Positions 18,185 to 27,818 of a stretch of 64,000 nt of DNA are shown here, piece after piece. A program made the translations under genes and the position numbers. The stretch's first letter is position 1. Each line of letters starts with the position of its first letter. The stretch is taken from assembly GCF_009797025.1 (NCBI RefSeq), contig NZ_CP047027.1:3596001-3660000 (forward strand), read 5' to 3'. The notes beneath the pieces were generated by a model, which saw only the letters and a list, made by a program, of their open reading frames with translations, had not been told where the DNA came from and searched no databases. Source of the DNA: Cellulophaga sp. L1A9. GTDB lineage: Bacteria > Bacteroidota > Bacteroidia > Flavobacteriales > Flavobacteriaceae.

Positions 18185-20133
18185 TTCAAAATTATTTAAA
18201 TTCAACAGCTAGTAAGTATGCCTCTAAATGGTTGGTACTTATTGTTGATGTTATTTTAGTGTCCTTTTCCTTTGTATTGGCTTATTTTATCTTATTCAAC
18301 TTAACAATGAATTTTGATATTAATAAGTTATTCGTTCAGTTGCCTTTTGTAGCTCTTATTTCTTTAATTTCCTTTTTAATTATAGGGTCGTATAAAGGGG
18401 TAGTGCGTCATACCGGAGTTAGAGATGTGTATAATATCTTCAATGCCATTTGTTTGTCGAGTATTATTACCATTGTTATTGTAGTAGCTAATAGAGCCTA
18501 TAACTTTCTGGATGGTTTTACGGTGCCTTTAACCATCATTATTATTCATAGTTTAATAAGTTTTATTGCCTTAACAGCGTCTCGGTATGTGTTTAAAGCT
18601 TTGTACTTTAATATTGTCATGAACAATTACAATTCAGCTACAAAGAATGTATTGATTTATGGTGCTGGAGAATCTGGAATTTTAACACACAATGCCTTAA
18701 CGAATGCATCAAAAAGTAAAGTGAAGGTTGTTGGGTATATTGATAAAGATGATCAAAAAGTAGGAAAGCATATTAACGGAGTTAAAGTATACAATCACGA
18801 TGCTTTGACGGAAAGCTTTATATTGAAAAAGGATATTTCAGAAGTTATCTTTTCTATTCAAAATATTGACCATAAAAAACTACGTGTTTTAGTTGAAAGT
18901 TTGGTGGATTATCCTGTGTTGGTGAAGATTGTTCCAGCGGTGGAAGATTGGATTAATGGGGAACTGAAATTATCTCAAATTAAACAAGTACAAATTGAAG
19001 ATCTTCTAGATAGAGCAACTATTGATATTAAAAATTCTAATATAGCCAACGAATTAAAAAATAAAACAGTTTTAGTTACTGGGGGTGCAGGCTCTATTGG
19101 GAGTGAAATAGTAAGACAAGTGTGTACCTATAATTACAAAGCTTTAATCGTAATTGATCAGGCAGAATCTGCACTTTATGATTTACAGCAAGAGTTAAAA
19201 CAAAATGGGTTCCATAATTTTATTCCTATTGTAGCAGATGTTAGGGATAAGAATAGAATGAATATTGTTTTTCAAGAATACGCTCCAAATATAGTATTTC
19301 ATGCCGCTGCGTATAAGCATGTCCCTTTAATGGAATACAATTCTTACGAAGCTATAAAAATTAACGTTGCCGGAACAAAGGTGTTGTGTGATTTATCAGC
19401 ACATTACAATGTAGATAAATTTGTATTTGTATCTACCGATAAAGCCGTTAACCCAACAAATGTGATGGGCGCTACAAAGCGAATTGCAGAAATGTACATT
19501 AGCTGTATGCAACAATTGAAGAAGACGAAATTTATTACCACTCGTTTTGGTAATGTATTGGGTTCTAATGGTTCTGTTATTCCGCTGTTTAAAAAACAAA
19601 TTGAAAAAGGGGGACCTTTAACCGTTACCCACGAAGATGTAACCCGTTTCTTTATGACGATTCCTGAAGCGTCTCAATTAGTATTGGAAGCAGGGTCTAT
19701 GGGAGAAGGCGGTGAGATTTTTATATTTGATATGGGAGAATCTGTTAAAATATTTGACCTTGCCAAGAATATGATTAAGCTTTCTGGATTGAAATATCCA
19801 GAAGATATTGATATTAAAGTGACAGGTTTGAGACCAGGAGAAAAATTGTACGAAGAACTTTTAGCCAATGGGGAAAATATCTTGCCTACATATCATAAGA
19901 AGATTATGATTAGCAAGGTGCGTGAGTTAGATTATTCTACCATCCGTTCTAATATTAATCAACTTTGTGTGTCAAATATGTTTTTTGATACGGATGTGGT
20001 ACGATTAATGAAAGAAATTGTGCCAGAATATATCTCAAAAAATTCTGACCTTTGTAAAATAGATGACCAGATTGAAGAGAAGACGAAAAAAAATGATGCA
20101 TCTAGCTTAGAAAAAAATGTTTTACAATCCTAA
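18181..20133 (+). CDS. membrane nucleoside-diphosphate-sugar 4,6-dehydratase (FlaA1/CapD/PglF family)
   Basis: The 650-residue protein has four N-terminal membrane segments (about residues 17-130), then a CoA-binding-like Rossmann domain (VLIYGAGESGILTH, near 157). The catalytic SDR domain follows (TVLVTGGAGSIGSEIV, near 297). The active site reads STDKAVNPTNVMGATKR, again MxxxK instead of YxxxK, which is normal for this family. It probably dehydrates UDP-GlcNAc for the aminotransferase encoded immediately upstream (ATGA overlap). Wza and Wzc follow on the same strand. Confidence 0.88.
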   Translation: MIQNYLNSTASKYASKWLVLIVDVILVSFSFVLAYFILFNLTMNFDINKLFVQLPFVALISLISFLIIGSYKGVVRHTGVRDVYNIFNAICLSSIITIVIVVANRAYNFLDGFTVPLTIIIIHSLISFIALTASRYVFKALYFNIVMNNYNSATKNVLIYGAGESGILTHNALTNASKSKVKVVGYIDKDDQKVGKHINGVKVYNHDALTESFILKKDISEVIFSIQNIDHKKLRVLVESLVDYPVLVKIVPAVEDWINGELKLSQIKQVQIEDLLDRATIDIKNSNIANELKNKTVLVTGGAGSIGSEIVRQVCTYNYKALIVIDQAESALYDLQQELKQNGFHNFIPIVADVRDKNRMNIVFQEYAPNIVFHAAAYKHVPLMEYNSYEAIKINVAGTKVLCDLSAHYNVDKFVFVSTDKAVNPTNVMGATKRIAEMYISCMQQLKKTKFITTRFGNVLGSNGSVIPLFKKQIEKGGPLTVTHEDVTRFFMTIPEASQLVLEAGSMGEGGEIFIFDMGESVKIFDLAKNMIKLSGLKYPEDIDIKVTGLRPGEKLYEELLANGENILPTYHKKIMISKVRELDYSTIRSNINQLCVSNMFFDTDVVRLMKEIVPEYISKNSDLCKIDDQIEEKTKKNDASSLEKNVLQS

Positions 20134-20175
20134 TAACACTATATTTTTAAAACAATCAAATAATAAAGAGAGAAC

Positions 20176-20961
20176 ATGTTAAACACTACATTAAAAATGA
20201 AAATTACCTTAGTACTAGGTGCAGCCCTACTATTTTTATCATCTTGTGGCTCTAAAAAAGACGTCGTATACTTTCAAGATATCAGTGATTATGAAACTTT
20301 AATAGATGAAACTCAGTTTGTGCCAAAGTTTAAAGTAGATGATTTGGTGAGTATTTTTATTTCTACCTTAAACCCAGAAGCAAGTGCTCCTTTTAATTTA
20401 TTTACAGGAGGTTCTACAGGAGGTATAGGCGGCGGAGTAGCGCAGCAAGTAGATTATTTGGTAGATCAGAACGGGAATATAGATTTTCCGGTTATTGGTC
20501 AAATTAAAATATCAGGATTATCTTCTGATGAATTAAGAGAATTACTTAAAGGAAAATTATCTGATTATTTAAAAGATCCTATTATTAATATTCGCTTACA
20601 AAACTTTTCAATTTCTATACTAGGTCAAGTAAACAGACCAGGTACTTATCCTGTAACTGGAGAGCAAATTACTATTTTAGAAGCTATAGGTTTAGCAGGA
20701 GATTTAAATATCAAAGGGATGCGCGAAAACATCTTAGTCATTAGAGAATTTAATGGCACATTTGTACATCACAGAATTAATATTTTAAGTAAAGAAGCCA
20801 TGAAATCGCCAGTGTTTTATCTAACTCAGAATGATGTAGTGTATGTAGAACCTAACAAATCTGCAATTACCTCGTCTTCATTAGATAATAGAGCGACTAT
20901 TGCCATCTCTATTGCTTCTGTATTAATTACCTCGTCTGTGTTATTGTTAACGCGTAATTAA
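20176..20961 (+). CDS. wza: outer-membrane polysaccharide export lipoprotein (Wza/SLBB)
   Basis: The 261-residue lipoprotein (lipobox LSSC near residue 24) has a Poly_export domain (FKVDDLVSIFISTLNPEAS, DQNGNIDFPVIGQI) and an SLBB motif (ISILGQVNRPGTYPV). A C-terminal hydrophobic segment (IAISIASVLITSSVLLLT) may span the outer membrane. An alternative in-frame start at 20197 would shorten the signal by seven residues. It forms the outer-membrane channel for polysaccharide and is coupled to the Wzc protein encoded next. Confidence 0.88.
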   Translation: MLNTTLKMKITLVLGAALLFLSSCGSKKDVVYFQDISDYETLIDETQFVPKFKVDDLVSIFISTLNPEASAPFNLFTGGSTGGIGGGVAQQVDYLVDQNGNIDFPVIGQIKISGLSSDELRELLKGKLSDYLKDPIINIRLQNFSISILGQVNRPGTYPVTGEQITILEAIGLAGDLNIKGMRENILVIREFNGTFVHHRINILSKEAMKSPVFYLTQNDVVYVEPNKSAITSSSLDNRATIAISIASVLITSSVLLLTRN

Positions 20962-21013
20962 TTTTTAGTAGTTCTTTTTTAATTGTACTAATTCGATTCC
21001 TTATTTAAACTCC

Positions 21014-23383
21014 ATGGAGAATTCCGATTTAAATGAAATTATAAAAAAATATACTAAAAACTGGTATTGGTTTTTATTGTGTGTTATAATTGCATTAGTG
21101 TGTGCCTTTTTCTTTATCAGATATTCTGTTCCGCAATACTCGGCACAAAGTAAAATCCAGATATTAGAAGACGATCAGTCCGGATCTTCCATGGATGTTT
21201 TTCAAGATCTGGATCTTTTTTCTGGCAGTAAAAATAATATTGAAGATGAGATAGAAATCATAAAATCTAGATCGAACATCACGGATGTTGTTTTAAAATT
21301 AGGGTTAAACACCTCTTTTATGGTAAAAGGGACCATAAAGGATTCAGAAATATATAAGGATCAACCTATTAAGTTAAACTTTATCGGGGTAGATTCCTTA
21401 TTGTATAATGCGAAATTAAATTTATTGATTACGATCAAGAATGATCATGAATTTTCGCTTGTTGAAGGTGAAAATAAAGGTTCTAAAACCTATGCCTTTG
21501 GGAAGAACATTCCTTCGAAATTAGGGGATTTAATCATTACTCCAAATCCACCATTTTTTAAGAAATATATAGGTAAAGATTTGAGGGTCGAAGTTTCGCC
21601 TTTAGAAAATGTGGTTATCGGTTTACAAAAAAGAATTTTAATATCACCTGCAGATGATAAATCTAATATCATCAATTTATCTTTAACAGATCCTGTTCAA
21701 GAGAAAGCTAGAGATATTTTGAATAGTTTGGTCGTTATTTATAATGAAAATGCTGTAGCTGATAAAAAGGAAATAGCCGATAGAACCTCTGATTTTATAA
21801 ACGATAGAATTACCAATATTTATGATAATTTGGCTTCTGTAGATCAGAATGCTGAAGATTTTAAGACGGGTAAGGGCTTAACAGATATTGCTTCGGAAGC
21901 AAATATAAATTTAAATGTAGGTGCGGCAAATGAGCAACAATTACAAAGCATGACGACGCAACTACAAATGGCGTCCTCTATGAAAGAAATTGTAGATACG
22001 CAAAGTGGGTATGATATTTTACCCACCAATATTGGTTTGTCTGACCCTTCTATAGCAAATACTACGAATAAATACAATGAGCTTGTTTTAGAGCGTAAGC
22101 GCTTGTTAAAGAGTTCTAATGAAAAAAACCCCATCATTGTAAATTTAGACCAAGAATTATCAGGCTTAAAGCGTACCATGCAGTCTAGTTTGAGTGGGAT
22201 GACCAACAACTTAGGTTTGCAAGTAAATAGTTTAAGTAGCCAGCGTTCTGTAATTAATTCTAAAATTTATTCCGCCCCAAGAAATGAAAGGGCGCTAAGA
22301 GACATTACGCGCAAGCAGCAAACGACAGAATCGTTATACTTATACTTACTTCAAAAACGTGAGGAATCGCAAATTACTTTCGCTTCTGCAAGTGCAAAAT
22401 CTAAAATTGTGGAATGGGCTTATAATACAAGCAAAGCTCCTGTATCTCCAAAGAAACCCATTATCTTTTTGGCTTCTTTTATTTTAGGCTTACTGGTTCC
22501 TTTTTCTATTATTTATCTTAAGGATTTGATGGATAATAAAATTTCTAACAAAATAAGATTAGAGAAAATTGTAGAAAACAATGCTGTATTAGCAGAGTTG
22601 CCTAAAGTTTCTAGGAGTGACTCTAAAATGGTTTTAAATGATGATCGGTCCGTATTGGCAGAATCACTTCGGATATTGAGAACGAACTTAGATTATTTGA
22701 TTAAGAATAATAGAGTAGGGGATGAGAAGGGCAATGTGATCTATATTACTTCTAGCGTATCTGGAGAAGGTAAAACGTTTTTATCTTCCAATTTAGCGAT
22801 GATTTTGGCCAACACCAATAAGAAAGTTTTATTAATTGGTGCCGATATTAGAAACCCTAAAATTGGAACCTTCTTTAGTGACAACCAGAAGAATGTTGAC
22901 AAGTTAAAATATGCAGCTAACGAGAAAAATAATATTGGATTAACAGAATATTTGAATGATGATAGCCTTAGTTCAAAAGAAGTAATTAATTCTCTTTTAG
23001 TCAATAAAAACACCGTAGATATTATTTATTCAGGAAAAATACCTGCTAATCCAGCGGAGCTTTTAATGAGTGATAGAGTTGAAAGTTTATTGAAAGAAAT
23101 GAGTGCATTATATGACTATGTAATCGTAGATACCGCACCTTTAATGGTGGTTTCTGATACCTTAATTATTAGTCCGTATGCCAATCATATCTTATATGTG
23201 ACAAGAGCCGGAGTCACAGAGAATAGCGTAATACAATTTCCATTAAAATTACAAGCCGAAGGAAAACTTAAGAATTTATCATTTGTAGTAAATGATGTCA
23301 AGAATTCAGATTTAGGCTATGGTGGTAAGTACGGTTATGGCTATTCTGCTGAAGAAAAGAAATGGTGGAAGTTTTGGGCTTAA
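21014..23383 (+). CDS. wzc: polysaccharide co-polymerase with BY-kinase domain (Wzc)
   Basis: The 789-residue protein has an N-terminal Wzz domain between two membrane segments (near residues 18-38 and 490-510). A long coiled-coil-prone periplasmic part includes the GNVR-like stretch APRNERALRDITRKQQ. The cytoplasmic BY-kinase has Walker A (SVSGEGKTFLSSNLA, about 578-592), Walker A' (LLIGADIRNPK, about 606) and Walker B (YVIVDTAPLMV, about 702). The C-terminus is tyrosine-rich (YGGKYGYGYS), as expected for autophosphorylation. It controls chain length and export together with Wza. Its stop codon overlaps that of the convergent phosphatase gene. Confidence 0.9.
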   Translation: MENSDLNEIIKKYTKNWYWFLLCVIIALVCAFFFIRYSVPQYSAQSKIQILEDDQSGSSMDVFQDLDLFSGSKNNIEDEIEIIKSRSNITDVVLKLGLNTSFMVKGTIKDSEIYKDQPIKLNFIGVDSLLYNAKLNLLITIKNDHEFSLVEGENKGSKTYAFGKNIPSKLGDLIITPNPPFFKKYIGKDLRVEVSPLENVVIGLQKRILISPADDKSNIINLSLTDPVQEKARDILNSLVVIYNENAVADKKEIADRTSDFINDRITNIYDNLASVDQNAEDFKTGKGLTDIASEANINLNVGAANEQQLQSMTTQLQMASSMKEIVDTQSGYDILPTNIGLSDPSIANTTNKYNELVLERKRLLKSSNEKNPIIVNLDQELSGLKRTMQSSLSGMTNNLGLQVNSLSSQRSVINSKIYSAPRNERALRDITRKQQTTESLYLYLLQKREESQITFASASAKSKIVEWAYNTSKAPVSPKKPIIFLASFILGLLVPFSIIYLKDLMDNKISNKIRLEKIVENNAVLAELPKVSRSDSKMVLNDDRSVLAESLRILRTNLDYLIKNNRVGDEKGNVIYITSSVSGEGKTFLSSNLAMILANTNKKVLLIGADIRNPKIGTFFSDNQKNVDKLKYAANEKNNIGLTEYLNDDSLSSKEVINSLLVNKNTVDIIYSGKIPANPAELLMSDRVESLLKEMSALYDYVIVDTAPLMVVSDTLIISPYANHILYVTRAGVTENSVIQFPLKLQAEGKLKNLSFVVNDVKNSDLGYGGKYGYGYSAEEKKWWKFWA

Positions 23384-24117
23384 CTGAAATGATTAACTGT
23401 TTTGTCTAATATTGGAAGTAAATAATCAATTGTTTTTTGATTAAGTTGAATTTTCTTAAGTTCATTTATATGCTGTATGCGATGTACGTCTGAAGCAATA
23501 AAATCAATTTGATTATTTTCCAATAACTGATAAGCGCATTTCTTTACAGATTCGCCATAATACCCTCCTAAGGATAGCATATTCAATTGAAACGAGATTC
23601 CCATTTGTTTGTACTGCTCATATTTTTTTGTCTTATGCAGGTAATTGTAACGTTCAGGATGTGCTAGAATAGGAAAATACTTGGAAGAGGCAATCTTTTG
23701 AATGGCGTCTTCAAAATTAATCGAAGCTTGTAAATAAGACATTTCAACCAACAAATATTCATTGCGAATAGGCATCACCTCAGAACGTTCTAACAAATGA
23801 TCAAAATTAGCATCAATCATATGTTCCGCTGCTGCTTCAATGGAAATTTGAGTCAGCCCCTTTTTCATCAATTCATTTTTTAATAACGCTAATGATTTAG
23901 AAATCGTTTTAGGAGTATTGGGGTAGTAATTGTCCATGATGTGTGGGGTAGCCACAAATTTAGAAACGCCTAGTTCGTTAAATTCATGAATCAGAGTCAT
24001 AGCATCTTCTACCGTCTTTGCGCCGTCATCAATTCCTGGAAGGATATGATTGTGAATATCAACAAAACCATGAAGAAAATCTACTAAAAATTTTTTCTTT
24101 TGAAAAATATGAAACAT
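23380..24117 (-). CDS. tyrosine phosphatase CpsB/YwqE (PHP domain)
   Basis: The 245-residue PHP-superfamily phosphatase shows FVDIHNHILPGIDDGAKT (metal-binding HxH), ATPHIMDNYYPNT, PILAHPERYNYL and FIASDVHR, the metal-ligand set of the CpsB/YwqE family. These enzymes dephosphorylate the Wzc tyrosine cluster. The gene converges on wzc, and the two stop codons share the palindrome TTAA (23380-23383). So kinase and phosphatase are adjacent but transcribed head-on. Confidence 0.88.
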   Translation of the reverse strand: MFHIFQKKKFLVDFLHGFVDIHNHILPGIDDGAKTVEDAMTLIHEFNELGVSKFVATPHIMDNYYPNTPKTISKSLALLKNELMKKGLTQISIEAAAEHMIDANFDHLLERSEVMPIRNEYLLVEMSYLQASINFEDAIQKIASSKYFPILAHPERYNYLHKTKKYEQYKQMGISFQLNMLSLGGYYGESVKKCAYQLLENNQIDFIASDVHRIQHINELKKIQLNQKTIDYLLPILDKTVNHFS

Positions 24118-24245
24118 GCATGCAAATTAGAGTACAAAAATACCTTATATATTAAGAAATATCCACGCACCAACTACTTTTAAAATTATTTTATGATATT
24201 ATTACAACTTAGTACATTTTCTAACCTTATTTTTGCAAAAAAAAA

Positions 24246-24704
24246 GTGATCATAGATTATATTATAGCCATGTTATGGAGTATTTCCCCTTTTGGAGAGG
24301 CAAAAGTGGGGATTCCTTTTGGTATGTTGCGCGGGTTAAATATCTATTTGGTTTTTGTACTTTGTTTTACAGCAAACGTCTTAGTTTTTCCGTTGATGAT
24401 GTTTTTTCTTGATAAAATCAACCATTATTTTTTACGTTGGAATTTTTATAAAAAATCTGCGATATACGTTGCTAGAAAAGCAAAAATAGGATCGGGAGAT
24501 AAAATTAAAAAATATGGATTTTGGGGGCTTATATTTTTTGTAATGTTGCCTGTTCCTGGTACTGGTGTGTATGCGGGTAGTATTGCGACTTATTTATTTA
24601 AGATTGAAAAGAAAAAAGCTTTTTTAGCCAATACCATAGGGATCTTTTTCTCCTCTTTAATTATTTGGGTTACTACCATTCTAACGATGAAAGGAATTTC
24701 ATAA
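24246..24704 (+). CDS. small multidrug export protein family (PF06695-like) membrane protein
   Basis: The protein is about 152 residues long with four membrane segments. Motifs include SPFGEAKVGIPFGML and VMLPVPGTGVYAGSIATYLF, conserved in the COG2426/small multidrug exporter family (transport role poorly tested). The reading frame opens with GTG at 24246; an ATG at 24270 is an alternative. A TAnnTTTG box (TATTTTTG, 24228-24235) sits just upstream and would favour the ATG start, giving a leader of about 25-30 nt. It stands alone between the polysaccharide locus and the nos operon. Confidence 0.7.
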   Translation: MIIDYIIAMLWSISPFGEAKVGIPFGMLRGLNIYLVFVLCFTANVLVFPLMMFFLDKINHYFLRWNFYKKSAIYVARKAKIGSGDKIKKYGFWGLIFFVMLPVPGTGVYAGSIATYLFKIEKKKAFLANTIGIFFSSLIIWVTTILTMKGIS

Positions 24705-25102
24705 AGAAATACGATAGTCCTCTTTTTCCTTTGTCTTTCATTCTTAAATAAGCAATTTGTTCTTAGATAATCATAATAGCTATTAATTAAAATGACATTA
24801 AGCCTTAGGCTTCTACTCCTTAGCTATCATTTGTCATCTTACTAGCCGTCAAGAACACGTACTAAGGGGATCTTTAATCTTCCTGTAAACCTTATATACG
24901 CACATACTTGAATATAGAACAGCGACACCCTACTATTTAAAATAGCAGGGTGTCGCTGTTCATGCGCTTGTTTCTTACAATTTCTTTTCATGTTCTATAG
25001 CTGCACTACTTAATTTTTAAGGAGAAATATTTGAGCTTATAGGGGTACACCAAATCTACTTTATTTTAAAAGGATTGATAAAAAAGACATTTTTATCCTT
25101 TA
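24705..25102. other. gene-free interval with strong inverted repeat at 24918-24960
   Basis: About 400 bases lack a gene. A 20-bp near-perfect inverted repeat (AACAGCGACACCCTACTATT and its partner, three-base loop) lies at 24918-24960 and has no T run after it on either strand. It could be a terminator of the upstream exporter gene, a bidirectional stop, or a small structured RNA; I cannot decide. Confidence 0.5.
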
Positions 25103-25118
25103 TATGATTCTTATCATA
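25103..25118. promoter_or_regulatory. FNR/CRP-type operator upstream of the nos operon
   Basis: TATGATTCTTATCATA is a perfect inverted repeat with core TGAT-N4-ATCA, very close to the known FNR-family box TTGAT-N4-ATCAA. It lies about 50 bp before the cytochrome c start that opens the nos operon. Denitrification genes are often switched on by FNR-type regulators under low oxygen or NO, so it is probably the activator site. The function is inferred. Confidence 0.6.
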
Positions 25119-25168
25119 TAATTAACATTTCTAAGGCGCTACTTTTGAGGAATAATTTAAAAACTAAT

Positions 25169-25684
25169 ATGATGAAAATAGTAATTAGAAGTGCCGCAAT
25201 CATTTTTTCACTTTTATTAACGGCCTGCGGAGGCAAAGAAGAAAAGAAGAAAGATGACTTTAACATCAATCGTGAAAAAACTAAAACTGAAAAGCCAGCA
25301 GAAACGGCTTCGACCACCAGTGCAGTTCCTGCATCTAAGCGAATAGATCTTGAAAATAAAGGGGTAGGTCCTGTAACGTCAGTAACCTTAACTCCAGATA
25401 TTGATCAGGCTTTGGCTAAAAAAGGGGAAGAGGTTTACACGCAAATGTGTCTTGCTTGTCATAAGACAGACAAAAAGTTTATTGGTCCTGCACCAACAGG
25501 TATTTTAAAAAGACGTAGTCCAGAATGGGTAATGAACATGATTCTGAACCCTGAAGTTATGATTAAAGAAGATCCTTTAGCAAAAGAGCTTATGGCTGAG
25601 TTTAATGGTGCGCCAATGGCGAATCAAGGACTTACCGAAGATCAGGCACGTAGTGTCCTTGAATTTTTTAGAACCCTAGAATAA
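25169..25684 (+). CDS. lipoprotein cytochrome c of the nos cluster
   Basis: The protein is about 171 residues, counted from the ATG at 25169; an ATG one codon later is equally possible, and the frame extends up to a TTG that I do not use. A lipobox (LLTAC) is followed by a charged linker rich in K, E and T. A single haem site CLACH (about C94-H98) follows, and APMANQG near the C-terminus is a likely Met ligand region. In clade II nos clusters such cytochromes are thought to pass electrons to NosZ. It is the first gene of the operon, 59 bases ahead of nosZ. Confidence 0.85.
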   Translation: MMKIVIRSAAIIFSLLLTACGGKEEKKKDDFNINREKTKTEKPAETASTTSAVPASKRIDLENKGVGPVTSVTLTPDIDQALAKKGEEVYTQMCLACHKTDKKFIGPAPTGILKRRSPEWVMNMILNPEVMIKEDPLAKELMAEFNGAPMANQGLTEDQARSVLEFFRTLE

Positions 25685-25743
25685 TAAACGATTAGTTTTT
25701 AATGCACTTACGCTTAAATAAAATAACCACAAATACAATACAA

Positions 25744-27705
25744 ATGAAAAAGTATTCATTTTACCTAGTAACCCTATTGGGGTCGGTCCTGTTTCTTTCA
25801 GGTTGCGGCGATCAAAACGGTAATGCATCATCAAATGGTGCGCTTGCTTCTAATAATGCAGAAAAAGTATATGTAGCTCCTGGCGAACATGATGAATTTT
25901 ACGCCTTTATGTCTGGTGGATATAGCGGTAATGTAACCGTTTATGGTCTTCCTTCTGGACGTATGTTTAAAGAGATTCCTGTTTTTTCTCAGTTTCCGAC
26001 CAATGGTTATGGCTATTCTGAAGAAACAAAACCTATGTTAGAGACTTCTTTTGGCTTTATCCCGAATGATGATTCTCACCACCCGGATATTTCTCAGACC
26101 AATGGAGAATTAGATGGCAGATGGTTATTTATAAATGGAAATAATACGCCACGTATTGCGCGAATTGATTTAAAAACATTTGAAACTGCAGAGATTATTG
26201 AAGTCCCTAATAGCGCGGGTAACCACAGTTCTTCCTATATCACAGAGAATTCAGAGTATGTGGTAGCAGGAACTCGTTTTTCCGTTCCTATTCCTCAAAG
26301 AGACATGCCTATAAAAGACTATAAAGGAAACTTTAAGGGTGCCTTGTCTTTTATTAGTGTAGCGCCTGAAACTGGTCATATGGATATCAAATTCCAGTTG
26401 ATTATGCCAGGGTTTAATTATGATCTTTCACATCCAGGACGTGGAAAATCTCACGGCTGGTTTTTCTTTACGACCTATAATACAGAGGAAGCTAATTCGC
26501 TGTTAGAGGTGAATGCTTCTCAAAATGATAAAGATTTTATCGCAGCAGTAAACTGGAAGAAGATAGAAGAATATGTAGAAAATGGTGGAGGTACTATGGT
26601 GCCTGCTAATTATACACATAATTTGTATAGTGATGAGACCCATAGCGCTACTTCAACGATGAAAAAAGAGGTGCTTACTGTAGATCCTACAAAAGTGCCT
26701 GGTGCTGTATTCTTTATGCCAACGCCAAAATCTCCACACGGGGTAGATGTTAATCCAACAGGAGATTATATTATTGGTAACGGAAAGCTTTCTGCGGATC
26801 TTACGGTTTTCTCATTTGATAAAATGATTGCTGCAATTGACGGTAAAAAATATGATGGTGAAGCTTATGGTCTTCCTATTTTAAAATTTGAAGATGTATT
26901 AGCTGGTCAAGTAAAAAGTGGAGGATTAGGTCCATTGCATACCGAGTTTGATGGTAAGGGTAATGCGTATACTACGTTCTTTATTTCTTCGGAAGTGGTA
27001 AAATGGAAAGTAGGTACTTGGGAGGTTATTGATAGAAAACCAACTTTTTACTCTGTTGGTCACTGTATGATTCCTGGCGGAAATTCTGCAAAACCTTTCG
27101 GTAAATATTTGATATCCTTAAATAAGATTACCAAAGATAGATATCTGCCAACTGGCCCTGAGTTAGAACACTCTGCACAGTTGTATGATATTACTGGAGA
27201 TAAAATGGAGCTTATTTATGACTTTCCAACCCATGGTGAACCACATTACGCAGCAGCTATTCCTGCCTCCATATTAGCACCTAAATCGCAGAAAATTTAT
27301 AAACTGGCAGAAAACGAACATCCATTCGCTACCAAGAGTGTTTCAGATGCAAGAGTGGTTCGTGATGGTAATGTTGTACATGTGTATATGGCCATGATAC
27401 GTAGTCACTTTACTCCAGATAATATAGAAGGTATTAAAGTTGGTGATAAAGTATATTTTCATATTACAAATCATGAACAAGATTTTGATGTTCCGCATGG
27501 TTTTATGATGATAGGAGCCACTAATTCTGGACTATTGATTATGCCAGGACAAACAAAAACTACCGTATGGGAACCTAAGCAAGAAGGTGTATGGCCATTT
27601 TATTGTACCGATTTTTGCTCTGCTTTGCACCAAGAGATGCAAGGGTATGTGCGTGTTTCACCTGCTAGTTCTAACATTGATCTGTCATGGTCTTTAGGAG
27701 AATAA
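25744..27705 (+). CDS. nosZ: nitrous-oxide reductase, clade II (Sec-dependent, lipoprotein)
   Basis: The 653-residue protein, counted from the ATG at 25744, has a Sec/lipoprotein signal (LFLSGCG) instead of a twin-arginine signal, the hallmark of clade II NosZ. His-rich patches DDSHHPDIS, GNHSSSY, LSHPGRGKSHGW, SPHGVDVNP, GPLHTEF and HGEPHYAA fit the seven-His CuZ site. The C-terminal cupredoxin has PHGFMM and CTDFCSALHQEM (about residues 621-632), the CuA ligands. It reduces N2O to N2 in the periplasm or at the membrane. An in-frame ATG at 25702 would add 14 residues before the signal and is unlikely. Confidence 0.97.
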   Translation: MKKYSFYLVTLLGSVLFLSGCGDQNGNASSNGALASNNAEKVYVAPGEHDEFYAFMSGGYSGNVTVYGLPSGRMFKEIPVFSQFPTNGYGYSEETKPMLETSFGFIPNDDSHHPDISQTNGELDGRWLFINGNNTPRIARIDLKTFETAEIIEVPNSAGNHSSSYITENSEYVVAGTRFSVPIPQRDMPIKDYKGNFKGALSFISVAPETGHMDIKFQLIMPGFNYDLSHPGRGKSHGWFFFTTYNTEEANSLLEVNASQNDKDFIAAVNWKKIEEYVENGGGTMVPANYTHNLYSDETHSATSTMKKEVLTVDPTKVPGAVFFMPTPKSPHGVDVNPTGDYIIGNGKLSADLTVFSFDKMIAAIDGKKYDGEAYGLPILKFEDVLAGQVKSGGLGPLHTEFDGKGNAYTTFFISSEVVKWKVGTWEVIDRKPTFYSVGHCMIPGGNSAKPFGKYLISLNKITKDRYLPTGPELEHSAQLYDITGDKMELIYDFPTHGEPHYAAAIPASILAPKSQKIYKLAENEHPFATKSVSDARVVRDGNVVHVYMAMIRSHFTPDNIEGIKVGDKVYFHITNHEQDFDVPHGFMMIGATNSGLLIMPGQTKTTVWEPKQEGVWPFYCTDFCSALHQEMQGYVRVSPASSNIDLSWSLGE

Positions 27706-27734
27706 AGTAAGAATAAGATAGTTGTTCTAAAGAA

Positions 27735-27770
27735 AAGCAGGTCGCAAATGAAGACCGACCTGCTTTTTTT
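27735..27770 (+). terminator. terminator between nosZ and the assembly genes
   Basis: AGCAGGTCG pairs with CGACCTGCT around an 11-base loop and is followed by seven T. It lies 30 bases after the nosZ stop and should uncouple nosZ expression from the downstream nos genes, letting nosZ be made in excess. Confidence 0.9.
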
Positions 27771-27818
27771 ATGGAGCACTAAAATGTTTGATAGAAATGA
27801 TTTTTAAGAGAATATAAG

